From: Prevotella sp.
GTDB taxonomy: Bacteria; Bacteroidota; Bacteroidia; Bacteroidales; Bacteroidaceae
DNA length: 49,955 nt
Assembly (NCBI GenBank): GCA_017483805.1
Contig: JAFUUL010000112.1
Span: forward strand, 1-49,955
Direction of reading: 5' to 3'
The notes beneath the pieces were generated by a model that was not told the DNA's origin, made no database searches, and worked only from the letters and a program-made list of their open reading frames with translations. Made by a program: the position numbers and the translations under genes. Below are positions 16,202 through 23,179 of this stretch, one piece after another. Each line of letters begins with the position of its first letter. Positions within the stretch are counted from its first letter, which is position 1.

Positions 16202-17725
16202 TTAGGGTTTTGATGATACAAAGGTGGTGATGCTGCGGGGAGCCAGCGTGGCCTGCCCGCCGCATGGGCCGATGGGCTTGAGGGTCTCGCCTTCAGCATC
16301 GCTGGTGCGGTATTGCTGCCATTGGCGGGTTGCGATGGAATCGCGACTTATCGTGAAGGATACGGGGGCGGGGGCGTCGCTGTAGTTGATGGCAACGACG
16401 ATCCACGAGCCGTCCTGGTTCCGGTAGGCCGAGACCATCGTGCCATAGGGGTTCTCCTTCTCCGGGCTGCTCACCTCGTAGCGCACGGCTCCTGGACGGA
16501 TGAAGCGGCTGTAGTTGCCCAGCGCCCAGAGCAGGCGACTGTCTCTGGCCTGTTGTCTGCGGTCGAAGACGCGGATGAGGCCGTCCTTGTAGTTGCCGCC
16601 GCAGGCGCGCCACCACGACCAACTCTCGGCATCGGCATAGACAAGGTCGTGATGGATGATGCGAGCCACGTAGAGGGCCGTATTCATCGAGAAGTCATAG
16701 CCACCGCCTCCGCCTATCTCCTGGTCGTTCTCCATGATGCATATCTCCGACTGCCAGAAGCCGACGCCGTGCTGCTTCAGGAGGTCGCGCAGTTGCAGGC
16801 GGACGCTCTTCATATACTTCACGGGTGTGTTTGTCCAGTAACTGTGGGCCAGCATCAGGTGGGGCACCAGTGGCGTGTCGCCCACGTAGGTCTGTGTGCT
16901 GTCCTTCGACCAGAACGAGGCGATGGCGTTGCCGCGTTCCCACGATGTCTTGTAGACGCCCAGCAGACAACGCAGGTCGCTCGATTCGTTGAGCATGATC
17001 TGTGTGGTCAGCCCCTTCGCCAGAAATGCCTTGCTGGTCTGTCGGGCCACTTGGGCTATCTCCGCATTGGTGGCTGGCGAGCCCTCTTGCTTCGGGCCCA
17101 GCCAGTTCCAGTGACCGTCGGGTTCGTTGACGGGCGAGATGTAGTCGATGCGGATGCCATGCTCGCGCTCCAGTCCGCTGACGGCTTCAGCCATGAACTG
17201 TGCAAAGCGGTCGTAGCAGTCAGGACGCAGGTTCAGCGTGCCGTCGCGTCCCGTGTTGGTGGCCAGTCCGTTCTGGGTGAAGTAGACGGGCGGCGAGTTG
17301 AGGAAGGCCAGCACCTTGGGCACGCCCCGCTCGCGGGCCATCCTTAGGAACTTCACCTGCCCGGCCTGTCGGCTCCAGTCGTAGGTGCCGTCAGGCTGGA
17401 GGAAGCACTCCGTTCGCGTATCTTTATTAATATATGAGGAGTCGCCCTGTTCCGCACTGCCTGCTCCCAGATTGAAGCGCCACAGCGAGAGGCCGATGCC
17501 GCGAGGCTGTCCGCTCTCGTCGTTCTCGGTGGAGAAGAGCCAGTCGGCAATCTGTCGTTGCTTCTCTTCGTCCGGCCACAATCCGATGGGCTGCATCGAC
17601 CATGCATCGGAAGCCCCGAAGTGCTCGATGGTCTGCCGAGGCTGCTCTGCCTCGATGGTGTAGGTCTGCGCCAGTGCCGCGATAGACACGGAAAAAAGCA
17701 ATGCGGTCGTCAGTAGTTTCTTCAT
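16202..17725 (-). CDS. GH30 glycoside hydrolase, endo-beta-1,6-galactanase-like
   Basis: A 507-residue exported GH30 (O-glycosyl hydrolase) enzyme. It has a signal peptide (about 1-20, ending ALAQ), a TIM barrel with the family start QTIEHFGASDAW, acid/base E201 in SPVNEPDGHW and nucleophile E327 in WQSEICIM. The C-terminal beta-sandwich ends TLAPRSITTFV. The overall look resembles Bacteroidota enzymes annotated as endo-beta-1,6-galactanases, which cut arabinogalactan side chains. Glucosylceramidase- or xylanase-type GH30 activity cannot be excluded from sequence alone. It is the first gene of a leftward pair with the GH35 beta-galactosidase, which could finish the galactose-containing products. 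ATG 17725 gives a clean signal peptide. Confidence 0.87.
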   Translation of the reverse strand: MKKLLTTALLFSVSIAALAQTYTIEAEQPRQTIEHFGASDAWSMQPIGLWPDEEKQRQIADWLFSTENDESGQPRGIGLSLWRFNLGAGSAEQGDSSYINKDTRTECFLQPDGTYDWSRQAGQVKFLRMARERGVPKVLAFLNSPPVYFTQNGLATNTGRDGTLNLRPDCYDRFAQFMAEAVSGLEREHGIRIDYISPVNEPDGHWNWLGPKQEGSPATNAEIAQVARQTSKAFLAKGLTTQIMLNESSDLRCLLGVYKTSWERGNAIASFWSKDSTQTYVGDTPLVPHLMLAHSYWTNTPVKYMKSVRLQLRDLLKQHGVGFWQSEICIMENDQEIGGGGGYDFSMNTALYVARIIHHDLVYADAESWSWWRACGGNYKDGLIRVFDRRQQARDSRLLWALGNYSRFIRPGAVRYEVSSPEKENPYGTMVSAYRNQDGSWIVVAINYSDAPAPVSFTISRDSIATRQWQQYRTSDAEGETLKPIGPCGGQATLAPRSITTFVSSKP

Positions 17726-17746
17726 ATTTGCTGCGATTGTAGATTG

Positions 17747-17754
17747 CAAAGATA
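17747..17754 (-). promoter_or_regulatory. -7 box of the GH30-GH35 operon
   Basis: TATCTTTG on the minus strand, 21 nt before the GH30 ATG. A convincing -33 TTTG is not seen at the normal spacing. Confidence 0.5.
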
Positions 17755-17829
17755 CTACTTTTGTCGGGAAACTACCGCCCTTTAACTCCTTTTAACTCCC
17801 GCAGGCTCTCTTTGCTGCCGAAAATTTCG

Positions 17830-17837
17830 TATCTTTG
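17830..17837 (+). promoter_or_regulatory. -7 box of ptb
   Basis: TATCTTTG ends 21 nt before the ptb ATG. The nearest TTTG (17811-17814) leaves only a 15-nt spacer, so the -33 element is weak or absent. Confidence 0.5.
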
Positions 17838-17858
17838 CCGAAAACAACGAAAAGAGTT

Positions 17859-18692
17859 ATGAAAGCAATACAGTGTTTCGATGAGTTGGTGGACCACCTG
17901 AGCCAGAGCGGCGTGTGCCGTCGGGTGGCCGTGGTGTGTCCTGATGAGAGTACGAGAGGGGCCGTGGAGCGAGCCGCCAAGGCAGGCTTCGCCGAGCCCA
18001 TCTGGGTGGAGAACGACGATGTGGATGTGGCGGCCGCCGAGGCTGTGGCCCTGGTGCGTGAGGGTAAGGCCGACGTGATACAGAAAGGCCTGCTCAACAC
18101 CGACAACCTGCTGAAGGCCATCCTCAACAAGGAGACTGGCATTCTGCCCAAAGGACAGGTGCTCACCCATCTGACCTGTGCCAAACTGCCCATGTACGAC
18201 AAACTGCTCTTCATGACCGACGTGGCCGTCATCCCTTATCCCACCAAGGAGCAGCGCGAACAGCAACTGCGCTATCTGCTCGCCCTGTGCCGCAAGATGG
18301 GTGTCGAAGAGCCGCGTGTGGCCCTGATTAACTGCTCTGAGAAGGTCAACGCCAAGCACTTCCCCTGCACCGTGGAGTATCAGGAACTGGTGGAGCAGAC
18401 GCGCCAGGGCCTCTTCGGCCCCTGCATCGTCGACGGCCCGCTCGACCTGAAGACCTCGCTCTCGCCGGCCGCCCTGCACAAGAAGGGACTCCAGTCGCCG
18501 CTTGAGGGGCGGTCAGACGGGCTCATCTTCCCCGACATTCAGGCCGGCAATGTGTTCTACAAGACCATCACCCTCTTCTGTCAGGCCCAGACGGCAGCCA
18601 TCCTGCAGGGCCCGCAGGTGCCGGTGGTGCTCACCTCGCGTGCCGACTCTGCCGACAATAAGTTCTACTCGCTGGCCCTTGCCTGTGTGTGA
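17859..18692 (+). CDS. ptb: Phosphate butyryltransferase (phosphate acyltransferase)
   Basis: A 277-residue member of the phosphate acetyl/butyryltransferase family, exchanging CoA for phosphate on butyryl-CoA or a branched short-chain acyl-CoA. Recognisable segments are RRVAVVCPDESTRGAVERA, the conserved ADVIQKGLLNTDNLLKAIL (about 68-86), ALINCSEKVNA and the C-terminal ADSADNKFYSLALA. It is followed after 55 bp by buk, whose product makes acid and ATP from the acyl phosphate, so substrate-level phosphorylation is the likely role. No crotonyl-CoA or butyryl-CoA dehydrogenase genes are nearby. The acyl-CoA may be isobutyryl- or isovaleryl-CoA from amino-acid breakdown (inference). ATG 17859 is used; the TTG at 17835 is inside the promoter. 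Confidence 0.88.
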   Translation: MKAIQCFDELVDHLSQSGVCRRVAVVCPDESTRGAVERAAKAGFAEPIWVENDDVDVAAAEAVALVREGKADVIQKGLLNTDNLLKAILNKETGILPKGQVLTHLTCAKLPMYDKLLFMTDVAVIPYPTKEQREQQLRYLLALCRKMGVEEPRVALINCSEKVNAKHFPCTVEYQELVEQTRQGLFGPCIVDGPLDLKTSLSPAALHKKGLQSPLEGRSDGLIFPDIQAGNVFYKTITLFCQAQTAAILQGPQVPVVLTSRADSADNKFYSLALACV

Positions 18693-18703
18693 TGCTTGAT
18701 TTT

Positions 18704-18743
18704 CGTTATCACGTTATCACGATATTACGTTATTTCGATTATT
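18704..18743 (+). repeat. 8-bp-period tandem array between ptb and buk
   Basis: Five 8-bp units, each starting with CG: CGTTATCA, CGTTATCA, CGATATTA, CGTTATTT, CGATTATT. It fills most of the ptb-buk gap and ends 4 nt before the buk ATG. It is related in unit length and pattern (CGnnATnA) to the array between murE and mraY. Confidence 0.85.
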
Positions 18744-18747
18744 GCCT

Positions 18748-19818
18748 ATGTATATCCTTGTCATTAATCCCGGTTCTACTTCCACGAAGATGGCCGTCTT
18801 CGAGGACGAGAAACCGATGATCCTGCGTGGCATCAGTCATACCAACGAAGAGTTGGCGCCGTTTGGCGATGACGTGCTGAACCAACTGGAATACCGCAAG
18901 CAACTGGTGCTGGACGAACTGGAGCGCATGAACGTGCCCTTGCAGTTTGAGGCTGTCATCGGGCGCGGCGGACTGGTCAAGCCCATCTCGGGCGGTGTCT
19001 ACGAGATCAACCAGCGTATGCTGGACGATACCCACAACGGCATAGCCATGCACAACCATGCCTGCAACCTGGGCTGTCTGATTGCCCACGACATTGCCAG
19101 TCAGATTCCCGGCTGCCGGGCCTTCATCGCTGACCCGGGCGTGGTAGACGAACTGAACGACTATGCCCGCATCAGCGGCTCGCCCCTGATGAACCGCATC
19201 TGCATCTGGCACGCCCTGAACCAGCGTGCCATCGCCCGTCGCTTTGCCAACGAGATAGGCCGTCGCTACGAAGACCTGAACCTCATCATCTGCCATCTGG
19301 GAGGCGGCATCTCTGTGGCTGCCCACGAGCATGGGCGGGCCGTGGATGCCAACAATGCCCTCGACGGCGAGGGCCCCTTCTCGCCGGAGCGTGCCGGCTC
19401 GCTGCCCGCCTCCGACCTCATCCGCCTATCGTTCAGCGGCAAGTACACCGAGAAGCAACTGCTCAAGCGACTGGCCGGCAAGGCCGGGCTCAATGCCCAC
19501 CTGGGCACCAGCAACGTGAAGGAGATAGAACAGCGCATTGCCGCCGGCGACAAACATGCCGAGACCGTGCTCAACGCCATGATCTACCACGTGGCCAAGA
19601 ATATCTGCGGTCTCGGTGCCGTCTTCTGCGGCAAGGTCGATGCCATCCTGCTCACGGGCGGACTGGCCCGCTCGGAGTATGTCATCAGCCGCCTGCGCCG
19701 TAGAATAGAGTTCCTCGCGCCCACTTATTGCTTCCCGGGCGAAGACGAGATGGAGGCTCTTGCACTCAATGCGCTCGCCGTGATGCGCGGCCAGCGGGAA
19801 GTGTTGGAATACGCCTAA
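18748..19818 (+). CDS. buk: Butyrate kinase
   Basis: A 356-residue acetate/butyrate kinase (ASKHA fold) that transfers phosphate from butyryl phosphate to ADP. Visible features are the N-terminal phosphate loop NPGSTSTK (7-14), GRGGLVKPISGGVYEIN near 74-90, the RISGSPLMNRICIWHALNQ region, ICHLGGGISVAAHEHGRAVDANNALDGEGPF (split by family convention into the adenosine and phosphate motifs) and the C-terminal LTGGLARSEYV. ATG 48 of the 18700 block (18748) is preferred over the upstream TTG because it gives the standard MYILVINPGST start. It is downstream of ptb in a two-gene operon. Length is normal. Confidence 0.92.
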   Translation: MYILVINPGSTSTKMAVFEDEKPMILRGISHTNEELAPFGDDVLNQLEYRKQLVLDELERMNVPLQFEAVIGRGGLVKPISGGVYEINQRMLDDTHNGIAMHNHACNLGCLIAHDIASQIPGCRAFIADPGVVDELNDYARISGSPLMNRICIWHALNQRAIARRFANEIGRRYEDLNLIICHLGGGISVAAHEHGRAVDANNALDGEGPFSPERAGSLPASDLIRLSFSGKYTEKQLLKRLAGKAGLNAHLGTSNVKEIEQRIAAGDKHAETVLNAMIYHVAKNICGLGAVFCGKVDAILLTGGLARSEYVISRLRRRIEFLAPTYCFPGEDEMEALALNALAVMRGQREVLEYA

Positions 19819-19838
19819 GAAACTGTTCAATATCACTA

Positions 19839-19884
19839 AATTGTTGTCGGATAACGGAATTAGTAGTAAAAGTCGACAGCAATT
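19839..19884. promoter_or_regulatory. Inverted repeat upstream of the AraC-type gene
   Basis: AATTGTTGTCG (19839-19849) and CGACAGCAATT (19874-19884) form an 11-bp inverted repeat with one G:U-type mismatch and a 24-nt loop, 20 bp after the buk stop. It could be a 3' hairpin of buk or an operator of the next gene. No T-run follows and no TAnnTTTG promoter box was found before 19949. Confidence 0.4.
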
Positions 19885-19948
19885 ATCTCTATTTGTGCAT
19901 CGTTATCTGAAAAAAAATAGTGAAATTTGCGGCAAATAACTAGCGTGT

Positions 19949-20845
19949 ATGGCCAACGTATCTAAGAACACTCAACATGGCTACCTAGACTTCACCAACC
20001 TGGTCGTTCAGTATAACGATGGTGATGTGCGGGTGCTCGACAGTATTAGGGACATCTCTCAGTTGTACCCCCTCAAGCCGATGACCAATATCATCGCCAT
20101 TTGCTGTTCAGGTCATACGAAACTGGCATCCGGCGGACGGACCATCGACTTCGGACGGGGCGACCTGCTCATCTGTCCGCCCAACATCCGGCTGGACAGT
20201 GGCGAGCAGACTGCAGACTTCGAGTGCCGCGTCCTGTGCCTGACTGACCACATTATCAGCGAACTCCTGCGCGACAAAATCGATGTGTGGCATCAGGCTG
20301 TCTATGTGAACCAACTCAATATCGTCTCTATATCAGAAGTGTGCAACGAGGAGTTCATGCTCTATCTCTCGCTCATCCGCTCCAAGGTGAACAATCGTCA
20401 GGAGCAGTCGCCGCGCGAGATTCTGCTGGCCTTGGTGCGCATCCAGTTGCTCGAACTCTGCTGGATCCTGGCCAATCGGCCGGAGACGGAGAGCAACCTG
20501 AAACTGTCGCAGGGCAAGATTCTCTTCAACCGCTTCCTGGGGCTCGTGTCCAACAACCCCGTGAAGCGTAGGCCCATTGCAGAATATGCCTCACAACTGG
20601 CCATCACGCCTAAGTACCTGACGATGCTCTGTCTGAAATACAGCAATAAGACTGCCTCCGACTGGGTCATCCAGTACACCATCGAGGAGATCCGGTTCTA
20701 TCTGCGCAGCAGCAATCTGAGCATCAAGGAGATCTCGGCCAAACTCGGCTTCTCCAATATGTCGCACTTCGGCTCTTACGTGCGCAAGCACTTGGGCGTC
20801 TCGCCCAGCGACTTCAGGCACGGGAAAGAGGCCACCACCCGTTAG
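19949..20845 (+). CDS. AraC-family transcriptional regulator
   Basis: A 298-residue cytoplasmic regulator. The N-terminal half is a cupin-like sensing domain (GHTKLASGGRTIDFGRGDLLICPP around 53-77). The C-terminal about 95 residues are the AraC double helix-turn-helix, with RPIAEYASQLAITPKYLTML for the first HTH and LSIKEISAKLGFSNMSHFGSYVRKHLGVSPSDFR across the second. Ligand and targets are unknown. It follows buk by 130 bp on the same strand and is convergent with recO, overlapping it by 4 bp at the 3' end. It could control ptb-buk or the glycan genes, but nothing in the sequence decides this. Confidence 0.88.
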   Translation: MANVSKNTQHGYLDFTNLVVQYNDGDVRVLDSIRDISQLYPLKPMTNIIAICCSGHTKLASGGRTIDFGRGDLLICPPNIRLDSGEQTADFECRVLCLTDHIISELLRDKIDVWHQAVYVNQLNIVSISEVCNEEFMLYLSLIRSKVNNRQEQSPREILLALVRIQLLELCWILANRPETESNLKLSQGKILFNRFLGLVSNNPVKRRPIAEYASQLAITPKYLTMLCLKYSNKTASDWVIQYTIEEIRFYLRSSNLSIKEISAKLGFSNMSHFGSYVRKHLGVSPSDFRHGKEATTR

Positions 20846-21564
20846 AACAATTCTTTTAGTACAGGCAGCGACCGCAGTTCGGGGAACTGGGGCAGGTGCA
20901 GCCTGTAGTACAGCGTCAGCACCTCCACGATGCGGTTGCGGTCGGCCCGGCTCAGGCGGAAGAGGTGCATCGTGGCGTAGTTCATGCGCATCATCAGTTG
21001 GATGCGGGCGGCTTCCTGTGGCATCAGAAAGTCGCGGTGCGTGGGTGGATTCACGCAGAACGAGGCCGCGCGCAGGTCGAAGTAGCAGCCTTCGCGGTAG
21101 TCGTCCAGATTAGGATAGAAGCCCAGGAATCGGCTCAGGTGCATCAGGAACACCAGATGGAAGTTGGCATAGTCGGCCTCGCGCTGGTCCAGCCACTCAA
21201 TGCTGTTTCTCACGTAGTCGAACAGCGGTTCGTTCTGCTGTTCGTCTCTCAGGGCATGGTAGAGAAACTCGCTGACAAACAGGCCGATGGCCAGTTTGCT
21301 CGGGTCGGCCAGCAGCGAAGGCAGGGGCGTGAGCAGCGAGGCATCGTGCAGTTTCTGGAACTGCATCTGCTGGCGCACGTCGGCCTCTATATATAATAAG
21401 GTGAGGGGCTGGAAGTACTGCTTCTTCAGTTTCGCCTTGGGCGACTTTGGTAGGGGCACCATGAAGGTCAGCCGGCCATGCCGTCGGCTGAACAGGTCGG
21501 CTATGATTTTCGTGTCGCCATACCTCAGAGTGTGAAGCACAAGAGCCTCCGTTTTCTCTAACAT
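20842..21564 (-). CDS. recO: DNA repair protein RecO
   Basis: A 240-residue RecO, which binds SSB and single-stranded DNA and loads RecA with RecR. The N-terminal OB fold starts EKTEALVLHTLRYGDTKIIADLFSR, followed by GRLTFMVPLPKS and the helical C-terminal domain containing RFLGFYPNLDD. The zinc-type CxxC...C motif of many RecO proteins is not apparent; a single Cys stretch EGCYFDL...SFCV remains. ATG 21564 was chosen because a TACTTTTG box ends 6 nt upstream; a longer frame to 21603 would begin inside the promoter. Confidence 0.9.
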   Translation of the reverse strand: MLEKTEALVLHTLRYGDTKIIADLFSRRHGRLTFMVPLPKSPKAKLKKQYFQPLTLLYIEADVRQQMQFQKLHDASLLTPLPSLLADPSKLAIGLFVSEFLYHALRDEQQNEPLFDYVRNSIEWLDQREADYANFHLVFLMHLSRFLGFYPNLDDYREGCYFDLRAASFCVNPPTHRDFLMPQEAARIQLMMRMNYATMHLFRLSRADRNRIVEVLTLYYRLHLPQFPELRSLPVLKELF

Positions 21565-21570
21565 CGAGGG

Positions 21571-21599
21571 CAAAAGTACACAAAAATCGGCAATAACAA
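21571..21599 (-). promoter_or_regulatory. recO promoter
   Basis: Minus strand TTG (21599..21597), an 18-nt spacer and TACTTTTG (21578..21571). The ATG follows the -7 box by 6 nt, implying a leaderless or near-leaderless transcript. Confidence 0.6.
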
Positions 21600-21618
21600 G
21601 CATTTTTCTTTAAGAAAA

Positions 21619-21650
21619 TTTGGTCAGACCAGAAAAAAGCAGTACCTTTG
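21619..21650 (+). promoter_or_regulatory. Promoter of tRNA-Glu (and probably rpsT)
   Basis: TTTG (21619-21622), a 20-nt spacer and TACCTTTG (21643-21650). The tRNA begins 21 nt after the -7 box. No second promoter is visible before rpsT, so the two may be co-transcribed. Confidence 0.8.
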
Positions 21651-21670
21651 CACCCGCTTAAAGCGTCGAT

Positions 21671-21742
21671 GGTCCCTTCGTCTATCGGTTAGGACGAGAG
21701 ATTTTCATTCTCTAAAGAGGAGTTCGACTCTCCTAGGGACTA
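21671..21742 (+). tRNA. tRNA-Glu (anticodon TTC)
   Basis: A 72-nt cloverleaf. The acceptor stem is GGTCCCT paired with AGGGACT (ending in a G:U pair). The anticodon stem AGAGA/TCTCT carries loop TTTTCAT with anticodon TTC. The T stem is AGGAG/CTCCT with loop TTCGACT, and the discriminator is A. The 3' CCA is not encoded. It has its own upstream promoter. Confidence 0.95.
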
Positions 21743-21751
21743 CAAGCATAA

Positions 21752-21872
21752 ATCCGCCATCTGCGTAGCGATGCGCTACCAGCCGCAGGCTGGGAAGGGG
21801 TGACGGAGGGCTTCCGAAAGGAGTCCGCCAGGGCAGCGGCAAAAGGCATAAGACCCAAGGCTTTATGGAAAA
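21752..21872 (+). other. Hairpin-rich leader between tRNA-Glu and rpsT
   Basis: A string of small stem-loops: GTAGCG-atg-CGCTAC (21765-21779), CAGCC-gca-GGCTG (21780-21792) and a TCC-gaaa-GGA tetraloop hairpin near 21813-21822. GC-rich, with no plausible ORF. It could be a processed spacer after the tRNA, or an S20 autoregulatory leader. No known riboswitch was recognised. Confidence 0.4.
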
Positions 21873-21904
21873 GTAAAAAAGTAAAAAAGTAAAAAAGTAA
21901 AAAG
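21873..21904 (+). repeat. 8-bp-period A-rich array just before rpsT
   Basis: Four 8-bp units, three GTAAAAAA and one GTAAAAAG, ending 2 nt before the rpsT ATG. It occupies the translation initiation region, where Bacteroidota favour A-rich sequence instead of Shine-Dalgarno sites. Confidence 0.9.
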
Positions 21905-21906
21905 AA

Positions 21907-22161
21907 ATGGCAAACCACAAATCATCGGTGAAGAGAATTCGCCAGGACAAGAAAAAGGCACTGCACAACAAGTACTATGCCAAGACCATGCGTAACGCCG
22001 TTCGCAAGTTGCGCGCAATGACCAACAAGGACGAGGCCGCTAAACTCTATCCCAGCGTGCAGAAGATGCTGGACAAACTGGCCAAGACCAACATTATCCA
22101 CAAGAACAAGGCTGCCAACCTGAAGTCGAGCCTTGCCAAGCATATCAACAAACTCGGATAA
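21907..22161 (+). CDS. rpsT: 30S ribosomal protein S20
   Basis: An 84-residue, highly basic S20 that binds 16S rRNA in the body of the small subunit. The standard start [16 protein letters not shown] and the helical [19 protein letters not shown] end are present. It is preceded by tRNA-Glu on the same strand and followed by a strong terminator, so it is probably in a tRNA-rpsT unit. Confidence 0.98.
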   Translation: MANHKSSVKRIRQDKKKALHNKYYAKTMRNAVRKLRAMTNKDEAAKLYPSVQKMLDKLAKTNIIHKNKAANLKSSLAKHINKLG

Positions 22162-22182
22162 GATCATAACAGAATAAGTCAG

Positions 22183-22217
22183 ACGACCGTGCAAGCACTC
22201 ACTTGTGCGGTCGTTTT
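22183..22217 (+). terminator. Rho-independent terminator after rpsT
   Basis: ACGACCG and CAAG pair with CTTG and CGGTCGT, leaving a 2-nt internal mismatch and a short loop, followed by TTTT. It lies 21 bp beyond the rpsT stop. Confidence 0.85.
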
Positions 22218-22229
22218 CGTTAAAAGGCT

Positions 22230-23027
22230 ATGACAGACATCATCTCCAGTGCACAGAACCCACGGGTCAAGCGCCTGCTGACCCTTCAGCAGAAGTCTTC
22301 CGAGCGGCGGAAGACGGGCCTCTTTGTGGTTGAGGGCCGGCGCGAACTGGAGCATTGTCTGGCGGCCGGCTATGAGGCCGACACCATCTTTGTCAGCGAA
22401 GAGCGCTTCGACGAGCAGAGTCCTGCCTTGCGGGAAGCCTTTGCTGGCACTCCGCTTGTCACGCTCCATCCGTCGCTCTATGAGCGCGTGGCCTATCGTG
22501 GCGGCACCGAAGGCGTCATCGCCATCGTCAGGGCCCGCCCGCTGACGCTCGCCGATCTCCGCCTGCCGGAGCATCCTCTCATCGTCGTGCTCGAGAGCGT
22601 CGAGAAGCCCGGCAACCTGGGGGCCATCCTCCGTTCGGCCGATGCCGCACGTGCCGATGCCGTCATCGTCTGCGATCCCCTGACCGACCTCTACAACCCC
22701 AACCTCATCCGCAGCAGCATCGGTGCCATCTTCACCGTGCCCTGCGTGGCCTGCACCTCTGCTGAGTGCATCGCTTTCCTGCAGCAGCGTGGCATCCGCA
22801 TCCTCACGGCCCAGTTGCAGGACTCCCATCTCTACTACGACATCGACATGACTCTCGGCACCGCCCTCGTCATGGGCACCGAGTCCACGGGTCTCACCCC
22901 CCAATGGCGCCAGGCCGCCGATGCCCATATCCGCATCCCCATGCTTGGTCGCCTCGATTCCCTCAACGTCTCCGTCAGCACCGCCATCCTCCTCTTCGAG
23001 GCCGTCCGCCAGCGTCATGCTGAGTGA
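22230..23027 (+). CDS. SpoU/TrmH-family RNA 2'-O-methyltransferase
   Basis: A 265-residue SPOUT methyltransferase using S-adenosylmethionine. The N-terminal substrate-binding domain begins SSAQNPRVKRLLTLQ and contains TGLFVVEGRRELEHCL. The knotted catalytic domain has the three SpoU motifs: EKPGNLGAILRSADA, then NPNLIRSSIGAIFTVP, then MGTESTGLT followed by IRIPMLGRLDSLNVSVSTAI. The target (rRNA or tRNA, RlmB- or TrmH-like) cannot be assigned from sequence. It starts 13 bp after the rpsT terminator, and its own terminator overlaps its stop codon. Confidence 0.9.
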   Translation: MTDIISSAQNPRVKRLLTLQQKSSERRKTGLFVVEGRRELEHCLAAGYEADTIFVSEERFDEQSPALREAFAGTPLVTLHPSLYERVAYRGGTEGVIAIVRARPLTLADLRLPEHPLIVVLESVEKPGNLGAILRSADAARADAVIVCDPLTDLYNPNLIRSSIGAIFTVPCVACTSAECIAFLQQRGIRILTAQLQDSHLYYDIDMTLGTALVMGTESTGLTPQWRQAADAHIRIPMLGRLDSLNVSVSTAILLFEAVRQRHAE

Positions 23028-23047
23028 CGCTCAGAATAGCATTTTTT
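23017..23047 (+). terminator. Terminator overlapping the stop of the SpoU methyltransferase
   Basis: CTGAG-tgacg-CTCAG (23020-23034), enclosed by ATGCT/AGCAT (23017-23021, 23038-23042), followed by six T. The stop codon TGA (23025-23027) sits in the loop. Confidence 0.7.
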
Positions 23048-23078
23048 GCCCGGCGATGAAAAATTGTCGGCCAAAAAC

Positions 23079-23109
23079 TTGCATTTGCCTTCATTTTTTT
23101 GTATCTTTG
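23079..23109 (+). promoter_or_regulatory. Complete promoter in the gap upstream of gyrB
   Basis: TTG (23079-23081), a 20-nt spacer and TATCTTTG (23102-23109). Transcription would begin near 23115 and enter a 16-residue ORF and a large inverted repeat. It lies about 400 bp before the gyrB promoter. Confidence 0.65.
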
Positions 23110-23128
23110 CAGTGTGAAAGGTGAGGAG

Positions 23129-23179
23129 ATGATAGCCATGCGGCTCATAGCGACAAAAAAGACCATGAAGAAGCGATGA
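23129..23179 (+). CDS. Possible 16-residue basic peptide (small ORF)
   Basis: ATG to TGA, MIAMRLIATKKTMKKR. It begins about 14 nt after the expected transcript start from the 23079-23109 promoter. GAGGAG directly precedes the ATG, which is unusual in an organism that mostly lacks Shine-Dalgarno sites. Its stop abuts the inverted-repeat element. It could be a leader peptide, part of a mobile element, or chance. No homology is recognised. Confidence 0.3.
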   Translation: MIAMRLIATKKTMKKR

